Part shown: positions 51,955-61,658 of the stretch, piece by piece
Layout of the letters: each line of letters opens with the position of its first letter
Position numbering within the stretch: position 1 is the stretch's first letter
Assembly: GCA_025934955.1 (NCBI GenBank)
Contig: JAICWE010000004.1
Span: 1 to 64,000, forward strand
Length of the DNA stretch: 64,000 nucleotides
DNA from: Gemmatimonadales bacterium
Lineage (GTDB): Bacteria > Gemmatimonadota > Gemmatimonadetes > Gemmatimonadales > GWC2-71-9
Reading direction: 5' to 3'
Notes under the pieces: generated by a model
Database searches by the model: none
What the model saw: the letters and a program-made list of their open reading frames with translations, nothing else
What the model was told of the DNA's origin: nothing
Program-made: the position numbers and the translations under genes

Positions 51955-54422
51955 CGCTGCGGGACGAGAGCGAGCCGACAGTCGGGGTGCGGGGCCACCA
52001 GCGGCCCGGCACCCTTTCTCTTTTGGGCGGTGCCGCCACCGCCGAGGCGCTCGATACCATCGAGTTCGCGCCGGTGCTCGAGGTCGTCGTCGGTTTCACC
52101 GCGGGCCCGCTCGGTGCCGCGCGGGTGCGCGCGCGGCGGCCGACGGACGACGTCGCGTGGATCGCGCGCGAGCTTGCCCGGGTGGGTGAAGTCGCGGCCC
52201 TTTTCCGTCGCGGCGACGCACTGCTCGCTGAGCCGGTGCCCGACGTCGCCCGCGCGCTCGGACGGCTGCGCGTCGCGGGCAGCGTGCTCGAGGGCCCCGA
52301 GCTCGCGGGGCTGCACCGGCTGCTCGTGGCGGCGCGACTGGTGCGCGCCGACCTCCTCCGCGTCCGCGACACCACGCCGCTCGCCGCCGAGCTGGCCGCC
52401 GATCTCCCCGACAAGTCGCACGAGCGCCGCCTGGAGCAGTCGGTGGATGCCGAGGGCACACTGCTCGACTCCGCCAGCCCGCGCCTCGCCGCCGCGCGGC
52501 GCGAGGTGCAGGCGGCGCGGCAGCGGCTCCTGCGGAAGCTCGACACACTGCTCCGCAACCTCGATGGCGCGAGCACACCCGCCAACGCGAGCGTGACCGT
52601 GCGGAACGGCCGGTATGTGATTCCGGTTCGCCGGGATTCGCGGAGCCGGCCCGGCGGCATCGTGCACGACGAGTCGGGCGGCGGCGGGACGCTCTTCGTC
52701 GAGCCGGCCGAGGCGGTGGAGCTGGGCAACGCGCTGCGGGCGGCGCAGGCCGACGAGGAGCACGAGGCCCTTCGTGTCATGCGCGAGCTGAGCGATCTGC
52801 TGCGACCGGAGCTCCCGCGCCTTCGCGGCGCGCTGGAGATGTGCGCCGCGACCGACGATCTCGTCGCCCGCGCGCGCTACGCCGTCGCCGTCGCGGGGGA
52901 AGTGCCGGCGGTCGCCGCGGCGCCGGCGCCGCTCCGGATCGTGCAGGGGCGGCATCCGCTGCTCCTCGCGGCCGGCGGCGAGGTCGTCGCCTTTGACCTC
53001 ACGCTCGCGGACGACGAGCGCACGCTGCTGGTGAGCGGCCCCAACACCGGCGGCAAGACGGTGCTGCTCAAGGCGACGGCCCTCGCCGCGGCGCTGGCGC
53101 AGAGCGGCATCGTGCCGCCGGTGGGCGGGGAGACCGCGCTGCCGGTGTTCCGCCGCTTCTTTGCCGATATCGGCGACCGCCAGTCGATCGCCGCGTCGCT
53201 CTCGACGTTCAGTGCGCACGTCGCCACCTTGCGCCGGATCCTCGAGGAGTCGGACGACGCGTCGCTCGTCCTGCTCGACGAAGTCGGTAGCGGCACCGAC
53301 CCCGCCGAAGGCGCGGCGCTGGCGGCCGCGGCGCTGGTGGCACTCACGCGGCGCGGCAGCATTACGCTGGCGACGACGCACCTGGGCACACTCAAGAACC
53401 TCGCGACCCACGAACCGGGCGTGGTGAACGGCTCGCTCCAGTTCGACGCGGCGACGCTCACGCCGACCTATCGCTTCAGCAAAGGCGTGCCGGGCCGCTC
53501 CTACGGTCTCGCCATCGCGCGGCGGCTCGGCGTGCCGGCGGAGATCCTCGCCGCTGCCGAAGGCCGCGTGTCGGACGCCGAGCGGAGTCTCGATGCGCTG
53601 CTCGCGGCGGCGGAGGAGCGGGACCGGACGCTCCGCGGCGAGCAGGCGGCGGCCGATGCGCGCGCCATCGAGCAGGATGGGACGGCGGCGCGGCTCGCGC
53701 TGCAGCAGGAGAGTCAGGCGGCGCGCGAGAAGGAGCTCGCCCGCCGCGAGAAGGAAGCCGAGCGCCGGGCGCGGGAACAGGCGCGCTCGTATCTGCTCGA
53801 GGCGCGGCAGGAGGTGGAGCAGGCGCTCGCCGCCGCGCGCGGTGCGGTGGACGAGGCGGCAGCGCGCGAGGCGCGCCGGCGCGTGGAGGAAGGCATTCGC
53901 GCGCAGGGCGAAGCGCTTGCCAGCACGGCAGACGACGAGGCGATCGACGAAATCGAGGCGAGCGACGGCGCGCTCGAGCCCGGCCAGCGCGTGCGGCTGG
54001 CCAACGGCACCACCGGCAGCTTTCTCGAGCGCCGCGGCGACGGCAAGCTCGTCGTCGCCGTGGGATCGATGCGCATGGTGGTGGATCCCAGGGGCGTTGC
54101 CGCGCTCAGCAACCGCGCGGCGAAGCGCGACGCACCGTCGCCGACGGCCGCGGCGCTCGATGCGCGCCCGCCCGAGGCAGCCTACGACGTCGATCTTCGC
54201 GGCCTCACCGGCGATGAGGCCGAGGCCGCCGCGCTGGCCGCGCTTGACGCCGCGGTCTTGGCGGAGCAGCCCTACCTGCGGATCATTCACGGCATGGGCA
54301 CGGGCGTGGTGCGGGAGCGGGTGCGGCGGATCGTCTCGCGCGATCGGCGGGTGAGCAAGTACGACTTCGCTCCGCGCAACCAGGGCGGCACCGGCGTCAC
54401 CATCGTGGAGCTGGGCGGGTGA
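51951..54422 (+). CDS. mutS2: Endonuclease MutS2
   Basis: Suppressor of homologous recombination and ribosome-collision factor. 823 residues: clamp/lever region, ATPase with GPNTGGKTVLLKA and LLDEVGSGTDPAEGAAL, a long coiled-coil (EKELARREKEAERRAREQAR) and a C-terminal Smr nuclease domain with YDVDLRGLTGDEAE and IIHGMGTGVVRERV. Before ALDTIEFAPVL, where the family usually begins, are about 30 extra residues. GTG 51951 forms GTGA with yqeY. Confidence 0.94.
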   Translation: MTLRDESEPTVGVRGHQRPGTLSLLGGAATAEALDTIEFAPVLEVVVGFTAGPLGAARVRARRPTDDVAWIARELARVGEVAALFRRGDALLAEPVPDVARALGRLRVAGSVLEGPELAGLHRLLVAARLVRADLLRVRDTTPLAAELAADLPDKSHERRLEQSVDAEGTLLDSASPRLAAARREVQAARQRLLRKLDTLLRNLDGASTPANASVTVRNGRYVIPVRRDSRSRPGGIVHDESGGGGTLFVEPAEAVELGNALRAAQADEEHEALRVMRELSDLLRPELPRLRGALEMCAATDDLVARARYAVAVAGEVPAVAAAPAPLRIVQGRHPLLLAAGGEVVAFDLTLADDERTLLVSGPNTGGKTVLLKATALAAALAQSGIVPPVGGETALPVFRRFFADIGDRQSIAASLSTFSAHVATLRRILEESDDASLVLLDEVGSGTDPAEGAALAAAALVALTRRGSITLATTHLGTLKNLATHEPGVVNGSLQFDAATLTPTYRFSKGVPGRSYGLAIARRLGVPAEILAAAEGRVSDAERSLDALLAAAEERDRTLRGEQAAADARAIEQDGTAARLALQQESQAAREKELARREKEAERRAREQARSYLLEARQEVEQALAAARGAVDEAAAREARRRVEEGIRAQGEALASTADDEAIDEIEASDGALEPGQRVRLANGTTGSFLERRGDGKLVVAVGSMRMVVDPRGVAALSNRAAKRDAPSPTAAALDARPPEAAYDVDLRGLTGDEAEAAALAALDAAVLAEQPYLRIIHGMGTGVVRERVRRIVSRDRRVSKYDFAPRNQGGTGVTIVELGG

Positions 54423-54447
54423 GCGCGGCGTCCGGAGCGCGTCGCGC

Positions 54448-56298
54448 ATGGCGATGATCCCCGACGAGCTGATCGAGCAGGTGCGCGACGCCGCCGACGC
54501 CGTGGCGCTCATCGGCGAGACGGTCGAGCTCAAGCGCACCGGCTCCGACTACCGCGGCCCCTGTCCCTTCCACGGCGGTACCCATCGCAACTTCGCCGTC
54601 ATCCCGCGGAAGGGGCGCTTCTACTGCTACGTCTGTCACGAGAAGGGCGACGTCTTCTCCTATTTCATGAAGCGCTTCGGGATGGACTATCCCACGGCGG
54701 TGCGCGAGGTGGCGCGGCGGACCGGAATCGACATTCCCGAGCGTCCGGCGCGGAGTGGCCCCGACCCGCACGAGCCGCTCTTCAGCGCCGTGAGCGCGGC
54801 GCAGGACTGGTTCGCGCGGCAGCTCGTCGAGTCGAAGGACGCGGAGCCGGCGCGCTCGTATCTCACCAGTCGCGATGTCGCGCTCGAGGCGGTCGCGCCG
54901 CTCGGACTCGGCTACTCGCCGGCAGGCCGTGCCTTTCTCGCGGCGATGGAGTCGCTCGGCGTGGAGGAGCCGGTGCTGCTCGAGGCCGGACTCGTGGTGC
55001 GCCGCGATGACGGCAGCATCATTCCGCGCTTCCGTTCCCGGCTCCTCTTTCCCATTCACGATCTCCGCGGCCGCGTGGTCGGCTTCGGCGGGCGGCTGCT
55101 CGGCCCCGGCGAGCCGAAGTACCTCAACTCGCCCGAGACGCCGATCTTCTCCAAGGGCCGCATGCTCTACAACCTCCAGGCGGCGAAGCCGGCGATCCGC
55201 CGCGAGGAGAGCGCGCTCGTGGTCGAGGGCTACTTCGACGTGCTGCGGCTGTCGCTGGCGGGCGTCGAGCACGTGGTCGCGCCGCTCGGCACCGCGCTCA
55301 CCGGCGAGCAGGCGGCGCTGCTGCGGCGCTATACCTCGTCGGTGACGCTGCTCTACGACAGCGATCTCGCCGGACTCCGCGCCACCTTCCGCGCCGGTGA
55401 CGAGCTGCTGCGCCACGGCGCGAGGGTGCGGGTGGCGACGATGCCGCCGGGCGAGGATCCGGACACGCTGGTGCGCGCGGGCGGCGCCGACGCGCTGGCG
55501 AGCGTCGTGGCCGAGGCGATCGACGTGATGGAGCGGAAGATCCAATTGCTCGAGCGGCGAGGATGGTTCGCCGGCGTGGAGCACCGTCGGGACGCGCTGG
55601 ACCGGCTGCTGCCGACGATCCGCGCCGCGACCGACGCGATCACCCGCGAGCTCTACCTCTCGCTCGTCGCCGAGCGAACCGGCGTCAGCCGTGAGGTGCT
55701 GGAGCGCGAAGCGGCGGAGAAGCCGAAGGCGCCCGTCGCCGCCAGCGCGCCGGCCGGCCCACGCAGCGACCCGCGAGCCGAACGGGCGCGCCCGCCGCAG
55801 GGAAGCGGGCGCGCGCCGTTCGGCCAGACCGCCGAGCGGGAGCTGCTGCGCGTGCTCTTCGCCGCGCCGGACTGGCTGGAGCAAGTACGCGAGGAAATAA
55901 CGTCTGACATGCTGAACAACAACGAGTTACGTCAATTATATGAGAAATTGCTTGACGTGGGGGCGGCCGCCGTCGAGCAGCTTCCACCGGATCTGCCGGA
56001 GGAAACGCAGCGGGCCTGGGCCCGGCTGAAGGAGGCGGCGCTCACGGTGAATCGGCCGAACCTCGACAAGATGGTGGAAGGCGCGGTGCAGCAGCTGCGC
56101 GCCCGGCCCCGGGTGCTGGAGTACCGCGAGCTGCGGCGCCGGCTCGCCGCCGCGCGGGACGAGGCGTCGAAGGGAGAGCTGGTGGAGCAACTGAACCGGG
56201 TGGCGGGCGGGCTGCGTCGCGACTTCCCGGTGGAGTGGAGCAAGGAATCGTCACACCGCCGCAATGCGGGGACGAACCCGGCGCGGCAGAGGGAGTAA
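54448..56298 (+). CDS. dnaG: DNA primase DnaG
   Basis: Makes RNA primers for replication. 616 residues: zinc site with C39, H42, C60 and C63 (CPFHGGTHRNFAV; the common EKTPSF after CPFH is replaced), the TOPRIM core with VVEGYFDVLRLSLAG and YDSDLAG, and the helicase-binding C-terminal domain. The codons for EEITSDMLNNNELRQLYEKL (55891-55950) are strikingly A/T rich compared with the rest of the gene. An N-terminal start at the second Met (54454) is equally possible. Confidence 0.94.
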   Translation: MAMIPDELIEQVRDAADAVALIGETVELKRTGSDYRGPCPFHGGTHRNFAVIPRKGRFYCYVCHEKGDVFSYFMKRFGMDYPTAVREVARRTGIDIPERPARSGPDPHEPLFSAVSAAQDWFARQLVESKDAEPARSYLTSRDVALEAVAPLGLGYSPAGRAFLAAMESLGVEEPVLLEAGLVVRRDDGSIIPRFRSRLLFPIHDLRGRVVGFGGRLLGPGEPKYLNSPETPIFSKGRMLYNLQAAKPAIRREESALVVEGYFDVLRLSLAGVEHVVAPLGTALTGEQAALLRRYTSSVTLLYDSDLAGLRATFRAGDELLRHGARVRVATMPPGEDPDTLVRAGGADALASVVAEAIDVMERKIQLLERRGWFAGVEHRRDALDRLLPTIRAATDAITRELYLSLVAERTGVSREVLEREAAEKPKAPVAASAPAGPRSDPRAERARPPQGSGRAPFGQTAERELLRVLFAAPDWLEQVREEITSDMLNNNELRQLYEKLLDVGAAAVEQLPPDLPEETQRAWARLKEAALTVNRPNLDKMVEGAVQQLRARPRVLEYRELRRRLAAARDEASKGELVEQLNRVAGGLRRDFPVEWSKESSHRRNAGTNPARQRE

Positions 56299-56318
56299 CA
56301 CTCACATGAGGAGCAAGG

Positions 56319-57032
56319 ATGAACGCTGAGTTAGCCAAGCTGCTGGATCTCCAGTCCAAGGATGAGGCACTCAAGGCGCTGGACGAGCGGCTCGGCGAGG
56401 TCGCGCGGGACGAGCAGGCGCTCGATGCGCAGTTGAGCGATGCGGTGCGCGCGCTGGACACCGCCGAGCGGAGCGTGCAGGACGCCAGCCGGCGCCGGGA
56501 TGAGCTCGCCGGCAAGGTCACCGATTACCGTCGAGCGCAAGCGCAGCGCGAGCAGCGGCTCGACCTGGTGCAGAAGCCGAAGGAGCTCGCCGCGGTCAAC
56601 GCCGAGATCGACCTCGCGCGCGGCGTGCTGATCAAGGAAGAGGGTGAGCTGGCCCGGGTGGACGGCGAGCTCGCCGGCGCGAGCGAGCGCCGCACCGGTG
56701 CCGAGCGCACGCTGGCGGAGCTGCGGGCGGGGCAGGCGACGGCGCGGGGCGAGCTGGCAGAGCGGCGCCGCACGATCGACGACGAGCGCGCGGCGGCGGC
56801 GGCGGAGCGGGAGCGGAGCGCGTCGCAGCTCGACCGGCCGCTCCGGACCCGCTACGACCGGCTTCGGAAGCTGCGCGGCACCAACATCGTGGTCCCGATG
56901 CGCAACGCGGCCTGCGGCGCCTGCCATACCACGATCCCTACCAGCCGTCGCGCGCAGCTGAGGGGCGGCCTGCTGCTCGAGGGCTGCGAAGGGTGCGGCG
57001 TCATTCTGTACTCCGGCGAAGCCGCGGGATGA
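56319..57032 (+). CDS. Coiled-coil protein with C-terminal C4 zinc ribbon
   Basis: A 237-residue protein: residues 1-175 form an antiparallel coiled-coil hairpin (CT398-like), and CGACHTTIP together with CEGCGVIL (C4) forms the zinc ribbon at the end. These proteins are widespread; proposed links are to secretion or nucleic-acid processing, with no settled function. GGAG precedes the ATG by about 10 bases. It sits between dnaG and recJ. Confidence 0.87.
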   Translation: MNAELAKLLDLQSKDEALKALDERLGEVARDEQALDAQLSDAVRALDTAERSVQDASRRRDELAGKVTDYRRAQAQREQRLDLVQKPKELAAVNAEIDLARGVLIKEEGELARVDGELAGASERRTGAERTLAELRAGQATARGELAERRRTIDDERAAAAAERERSASQLDRPLRTRYDRLRKLRGTNIVVPMRNAACGACHTTIPTSRRAQLRGGLLLEGCEGCGVILYSGEAAG

Positions 57033-57054
57033 TTCCGGCGCGCCCGGCGGCCGC

Positions 57055-57060
57055 TACATT
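57055..57060 (+). promoter_or_regulatory. Candidate -10 element for recJ
   Basis: TACATT ends 6 bases before GTG 57067. The same CTACATTTCC sequence occurs before hrcA (44435-44444). A transcript from here would be leaderless. Confidence 0.4.
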
Positions 57061-57066
57061 TCCGCG

Positions 57067-58782
57067 GTGACCGCCTCCGTCCAACCCGCGCTTCGCTGGG
57101 TCATCGCGCCGCCGCCCGATCCCGCGGCCACCCACGCGCTGGCCGACGCTCTCTCGATACCCGAGCCGCTCGCCGCGCTGCTCACGCAGCGCGGCCTCGC
57201 CGATCCCGAGGCGGCGCGTCGCTTCCTCCGTCCCTCACTCGACCGGCTTTCCGATCCGCTCGCGCTCGCCGGCATGGCGGAGGCCCTCGCCGTGATCGCA
57301 GACGCGGTGCGGAGCGGCAGCGTCATCCTGGTCCACGGCGACTACGACGTCGACGGCCAGTGCGCCTCCGCGCTGCTCACGCGCGCCCTGCGTGCGGCGG
57401 GCGCGCGGGTCGAGACGTTCATCCCGCATCGCCTGCGCGACGGCTACGACTTCGGGCCGGCCGGGCTCGCGGCGGCGCGCGACATCGGCGCGGGCCTGGT
57501 GCTCACCTGCGACTGCGGCATCACCGCGGTAGAGACGGTGCGGGAGGCGCGGGCCGCGGGCATTCGCGTCGTCGTCACCGATCATCACCTTCCCGGCCCC
57601 GACCTGCCACCCGCCGATGCGGTCGTGGATCCCCGCCGCCCGGACGATCGGTCGGGGCTGGGCTACCTCTGCGGCACCGGCATCGCGTTCATGCTGGTGC
57701 GCGCGCTGGCGCCGGCGCTCGGCCTCTCGCCCAATTTCCCCTTCCATCTGCTCGATCTCGTCGCGCTCGCGACGGTGGCGGATGTGGTCCCACTGGTGGC
57801 GGACAACCGCGCGCTGGTGAAGCACGGCTTGCGGCTGATGCCGGCCTCGCGCTGGCCGGGCCTCCGCGCGCTGCTGGAGAGCGCCGGTCTCGCCGGCCGC
57901 GAGCTCCGCGCGGGGCAGCTCGGCTACATCGTAGGGCCGCGGCTCAATGCGGCGGGGCGGCTGGGCGATGCGGCGGACGGGCTCCGGCTCCTCCTCACCG
58001 ACGATCCCGCGGAGGCGCGCGCCTTGGCGCAGCGACTCGAACGGCTGAACGTGGAGCGTCAGGCGCTGGATCAGCGCACGCTGGAGGAGGCGCTGGCGCA
58101 GGTGGACGGCACGGCGCACGATGCCGGCCTGGTGCTGGCGGGCGATGGCTGGCATCCGGGCGTGGTCGGGATCGTGGCGTCCCGCGTGGTGGAGCGCTTC
58201 GGCCGGCCGACGTTCCTCATCGCGTTCGACGGCGACGTCGGCAAGGGCAGCGGCCGCAGCATCTCCCGCTTCGACCTGCACGCGGCGCTGAGCGCCTGCG
58301 GCGATCTGCTGGAGCGCTACGGCGGCCACCAGATGGCCGCCGGCGTCACCATCCGCCGCCCGCAGCTGGACGCGTTCCGCAGCCGCTTCACCGAACTCGC
58401 GCGCACCGCGCTCGGCACCGAGGAGCTGGGGCCGGAGCAGCGGGTGGATCTCGTCGTGTCGTTAGGCGAGATGACGCTGCAGCTGGAGCGACTCTGCCGT
58501 CACCTCGAGCCGTGCGGCATGGGAAACCCGGGTCCCGTGTTCGGCGTGCGGGGCGTGCGGTTCACCGGGCGGACGCGGGTGGGGCAGGGGCACCTCAAGG
58601 GGTGGCTCGAGGACGGCACGCACCGGCTCGCGGCGATCGGGTTCGGCTGGGCGGAGCGCGTGCCCGGGCTGGGAGACGGGCCGGTGGACGCCGCGTTCCG
58701 GCTCGAGGCGAACGAGTGGCACGGGACGGTGACGCTGCAGGCCCGGCTGTGTGCGTTGACGCCGGCACAGTCGGCGATCTGA
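57067..58782 (+). CDS. recJ: Single-stranded-DNA exonuclease RecJ
   Basis: 5'-3' exonuclease in recombination and mismatch repair. 571 residues with the DHH phosphoesterase motifs HGDYDVDG at 90-97, CDCGIT at 148-153, TDHHLPG at 171-177 and the DHHA1 signature GGHQMAAGVT. The OB-fold domain follows. GTG 57067 places the protein directly after the TACATT box. Confidence 0.95.
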   Translation: MTASVQPALRWVIAPPPDPAATHALADALSIPEPLAALLTQRGLADPEAARRFLRPSLDRLSDPLALAGMAEALAVIADAVRSGSVILVHGDYDVDGQCASALLTRALRAAGARVETFIPHRLRDGYDFGPAGLAAARDIGAGLVLTCDCGITAVETVREARAAGIRVVVTDHHLPGPDLPPADAVVDPRRPDDRSGLGYLCGTGIAFMLVRALAPALGLSPNFPFHLLDLVALATVADVVPLVADNRALVKHGLRLMPASRWPGLRALLESAGLAGRELRAGQLGYIVGPRLNAAGRLGDAADGLRLLLTDDPAEARALAQRLERLNVERQALDQRTLEEALAQVDGTAHDAGLVLAGDGWHPGVVGIVASRVVERFGRPTFLIAFDGDVGKGSGRSISRFDLHAALSACGDLLERYGGHQMAAGVTIRRPQLDAFRSRFTELARTALGTEELGPEQRVDLVVSLGEMTLQLERLCRHLEPCGMGNPGPVFGVRGVRFTGRTRVGQGHLKGWLEDGTHRLAAIGFGWAERVPGLGDGPVDAAFRLEANEWHGTVTLQARLCALTPAQSAI

Positions 58783-58808
58783 GGCACCGCTCCGATTCCG
58801 CTCCGCCC

Positions 58809-59324
58809 ATGCGCATCGTAGCCGGCCGCTTCGGCGGCCGACGGCTGACGATGCCGGCCGATGCACGGGTGCGTCCCACGGCGGACCGCGTCCGCGAAGC
58901 GTGGTTCAGCATCCTCGGGGATGCCGTGGCCGGCGCTCGGGTGCTCGATCTCTACGCCGGGAGCGGCGCGCTCGGCCTCGAGGCGCTGTCCCGCGGCGCC
59001 ACGAGCGCCGACTTCGTGGAGCTGGGCGCGCCGTCGCTCGCGGCGCTCAAGGCCAACATCGCGACGCTCGGGGTCGAAACCGTCACGACGGCGCGGCGCG
59101 GCGACGCGCTGCGCTTTGCCGAGCGGCTGGCGCCGGCGAGCTACGACGTCGCCTTCGCCGACCCGCCGTATGCGCACGACGCGGCCACCGCCCTGGCCGC
59201 GCTCTTCCGCCGGGTCCCCTTCGCGCGCATTCTTTCGGTCGAGCACGCCGCGAACCTCGCGCTCGACGGCGACGACACCCGGCGCTACGGCGACACCGCC
59301 ATCACCTTCGTCTACGCCCCATGA
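58809..59324 (+). CDS. rsmD: 16S rRNA m2G966 methyltransferase
   Basis: A 171-residue Rossmann methyltransferase: [11 protein letters not shown] at the N-terminus, [15 protein letters not shown], the SAM site [18 protein letters not shown] and the N-methyltransferase motif ADPPY. Slightly short of the E. coli enzyme but complete. It overlaps coaD in ATGA, a very common rsmD-coaD linkage. Confidence 0.94.
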   Translation: MRIVAGRFGGRRLTMPADARVRPTADRVREAWFSILGDAVAGARVLDLYAGSGALGLEALSRGATSADFVELGAPSLAALKANIATLGVETVTTARRGDALRFAERLAPASYDVAFADPPYAHDAATALAALFRRVPFARILSVEHAANLALDGDDTRRYGDTAITFVYAP

Positions 59325-59803
59325 CGCGCACTGCGCTCTACCCCGGCTCGTTCGATCCGCCGACGCGCGGTCACGAGGACCTGGTCCGCCGGAGTCTCGC
59401 GCTGGCCGACCGGGTGATCGTCGCCGTCGCGACCAACTCGGCCAAGCAGCCGCTCTTCGGCATCGAGGAGCGGCTCGAGCTGCTGCGCACCGCGCTCGGC
59501 AGCGATCCGCGGGTGACGGTGGAAACGTTCGACGGGCTGCTGGTGGAGTTCGCCCGCAAGGTCGGCGCGACCATGGCGGTGCGCGGGCTCCGCGCCGTGA
59601 GCGACTTCGAGTACGAATTCCAGATGGCGCTGATGAATCGGCAACTGCACCCGGGGCTCGAGACGGTGTTCCTGGTGCCGGCGCTCGATCTCACCTACCT
59701 CAGCTCCAGTCTCGTGCGCGAGGTGGCGCGGCACGGCGGCGACGTGAGCGCGCTGGTGCATCCGGCGGTCGCGGCGGCGCTCCAGCGCCGGTTCGCGCGA
59801 TGA
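59321..59803 (+). CDS. coaD: Phosphopantetheine adenylyltransferase
   Basis: Penultimate step of coenzyme A synthesis. 160 residues with [16 protein letters not shown] (the GH of the T/HxGH site at residues 17-18), [19 protein letters not shown] and [11 protein letters not shown]. Typical length. The stop and the pta start share ATGA. Confidence 0.96.
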   Translation: MTRTALYPGSFDPPTRGHEDLVRRSLALADRVIVAVATNSAKQPLFGIEERLELLRTALGSDPRVTVETFDGLLVEFARKVGATMAVRGLRAVSDFEYEFQMALMNRQLHPGLETVFLVPALDLTYLSSSLVREVARHGGDVSALVHPAVAAALQRRFAR

Positions 59804-60744
59804 GCTTTCGCGAGGCGCTGCTCGCCCGCGCCGGCGGCAGGCGCGCGCGGGTGGTGCTGTGCGAGGGCGGCGACCGCCGGGTGCAGCAGGCGGCGGCGCG
59901 GCTCCGCGACGGCGGCATCGTCGAGCCGATCGTGCTCGGCGGGGGCGAGATTGACCCGGTGCGCGATCCGCGCGTGCAGCGCGTCGCCACCTGGCTGCGG
60001 GAACGCCGCCCCGACCGCGTGCTCGACGGCGTGCACGCGCTCGACCTCGCGTCCGATCCGCTCATGTTCGGCGCAGCGCTCGTCGCCCTGGGCGAGGCCG
60101 AGGGGTGCGTCGGCGGCGCGGTGCGCACCACCGCCGAGGTGATCCGCGCGGCACTCTGGGCCATCGGCACCGCGCCGGGCGTGACCGTCGCGAGCAGCGC
60201 GTTCTACATGGTGCTGGGCGACGACCGAGTGCTCACCTTTACTGACTGCGCCGTGGTGCCGGAGCCGACGTCGCGCCAGCTCGCCGAGATCGCGCTCGCC
60301 GCCGCGCGCGACCGGAGCCGGATCGTCGGCGACACGCCGCGGGTCGCCTTTCTCTCCTACAGCACCCGCGAGAGCGCGGCCGGCCCGTCGGTGTCCCGGG
60401 TGCGCGAGGCGGCCGATCACTTCCGCTCCCTCGCGCCGAACGTGCCGGCCGACGGCGAGCTCCAGGTGGATGCCGCGATCGTCCCTGCGGTGGCCGAGAC
60501 CAAGGCGCCCGGCTCGCCCCTGGGCGGCCGGGCCAACGTGCTGGTCTTTCCCGGTCTGGACGCCGGCAACATCGCCTACAAGCTGGTGCAGCGGCTCGCC
60601 GGCGCGGTGGCGCTGGGTCCGCTCCTCCAGGGCCTGGCCCGCCCGATGGCCGACCTGTCGCGCGGCGCGACGGCCGACGATATTGTCGAGGTCGCCGCGA
60701 TGGTGGCGCTCCAGGGCGACCGGACCTCCGAGGGAGGGACATGA
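59800..60744 (+). CDS. pta: Phosphate acetyltransferase (Pta)
   Basis: Interconverts acetyl-CoA and acetyl phosphate. The 314-residue single-domain form has [16 protein letters not shown] at the N-terminus, [34 protein letters not shown], and [27 protein letters not shown] conserved blocks. The regulatory N-terminal domain of long Pta enzymes is absent. No ackA is adjacent. A phosphate butyryltransferase is a less likely alternative. Confidence 0.92.
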   Translation: MSFREALLARAGGRRARVVLCEGGDRRVQQAAARLRDGGIVEPIVLGGGEIDPVRDPRVQRVATWLRERRPDRVLDGVHALDLASDPLMFGAALVALGEAEGCVGGAVRTTAEVIRAALWAIGTAPGVTVASSAFYMVLGDDRVLTFTDCAVVPEPTSRQLAEIALAAARDRSRIVGDTPRVAFLSYSTRESAAGPSVSRVREAADHFRSLAPNVPADGELQVDAAIVPAVAETKAPGSPLGGRANVLVFPGLDAGNIAYKLVQRLAGAVALGPLLQGLARPMADLSRGATADDIVEVAAMVALQGDRTSEGGT

Positions 60745-61079
60745 TGGGCTTCAGCGAGACGAAGGACGCGAGCGGCGTCCTGGTGATCCGGGTCGAGGGA
60801 CAGCTCATCGTCGGCAACCGGGGCGAGCTGAAGGAGCTCGTCCAGCGCGCGCTCGACGCGGGCGAGCGGAAGCTCCTGCTCGACTTCGGCGCCACCGGCT
60901 ACATCGACTCCTCCGGCCTCGGCGCGCTCGTCTCCATCAGCAAGAAAGTCCGCGAGGAAGGCGGCGAGCTCCGGCTCGCCGGGCTCAACGACGATCTCCG
61001 CTCGCTCTTCGAGCTGACCAAGCTCGACACGCTCTTCGCCATCGCCGAGACGCCGGCCCAGGCGCTCGCCAGGTTCTAG
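60741..61079 (+). CDS. STAS-domain anti-sigma factor antagonist (RsbV/SpoIIAA-like)
   Basis: A 112-residue STAS protein. The phosphorylation loop [12 protein letters not shown] has the target serine (57 or 58). In partner switching the unphosphorylated form frees a sigma factor or effector by binding the kinase anti-sigma factor. The kinase gene follows after 4 bases and a SpoIIE-type phosphatase after that. GGGAGGGAC precedes the ATG pair; the start overlaps pta as ATGA. Confidence 0.92.
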   Translation: MMGFSETKDASGVLVIRVEGQLIVGNRGELKELVQRALDAGERKLLLDFGATGYIDSSGLGALVSISKKVREEGGELRLAGLNDDLRSLFELTKLDTLFAIAETPAQALARF

Positions 61080-61083
61080 CGGC

Positions 61084-61578
61084 ATGGAGCCCGCGCCGCG
61101 GCTCGACCCGGCCGGAGCGCTTCCACTCCGCCTCTGCGTGCGCCGGATGCCGCTGCCCGACGCCGCCGCGCCCGCGGCGCGAGTCACCCTGCGGCTCCCG
61201 AGTGACATCACCTGCGTCGAGGAGGCGGTGAGTCTGGTCACGCGCCACTGCCTCGCGGGTGTGCCGGCCACGACGCGGGTCCGGTTCCGGCTGCAGGTGG
61301 CCCTCGCGGAAGCGCTCGCCAACGCGATCCTCCGCGGCAACTGCGAAGACTGCGACAAGACGGTGCTGGTCACCGCCGAGCTGTTCGCCGACACCATTCG
61401 CCTGTCGGTCACCGACGAGGGACCGGGCTTCGATCCGCGCACCATTCCCGATGCCATCCGGCCCGAACGACTCGAAGAGACCTGCGGTCGCGGTCTCTTC
61501 CTCATCCGCAAGCTCGTGGACGCCGTCCAGTTCAACGAGCGGGGAAACTCCATCTGCATGACGCTGCGCCGCCGGTAA
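61084..61578 (+). CDS. RsbW/SpoIIAB-like serine kinase anti-sigma factor
   Basis: A 164-residue GHKL ATPase. N box EALANAILRGN around 76-86, G1 DEGPGFDP at 111-118 and G2 GRGLFLIRKLVD. Predicted to phosphorylate the STAS partner and to hold a sigma factor or other target. No sigma factor gene lies in this window, so its output is unknown. About 35 N-terminal residues precede the usual domain start. Confidence 0.9.
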   Translation: MEPAPRLDPAGALPLRLCVRRMPLPDAAAPAARVTLRLPSDITCVEEAVSLVTRHCLAGVPATTRVRFRLQVALAEALANAILRGNCEDCDKTVLVTAELFADTIRLSVTDEGPGFDPRTIPDAIRPERLEETCGRGLFLIRKLVDAVQFNERGNSICMTLRRR

Positions 61579-61658
61579 GGCGGCTCGACATCATCCTGGA
61601 TGATCTGGGCGCGCTCGCCGGTGGGCGGGCGCGCCTGTGGCGTTACGACGGTCGCGCG

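Noticed and set aside
51510-54539. Minus-strand open frame of about 1000 codons opposite yqeY and mutS2
   Set aside because: Composition is Arg/His/Glu-biased and featureless; plus-strand MutS2 and YqeY motifs are unambiguous.
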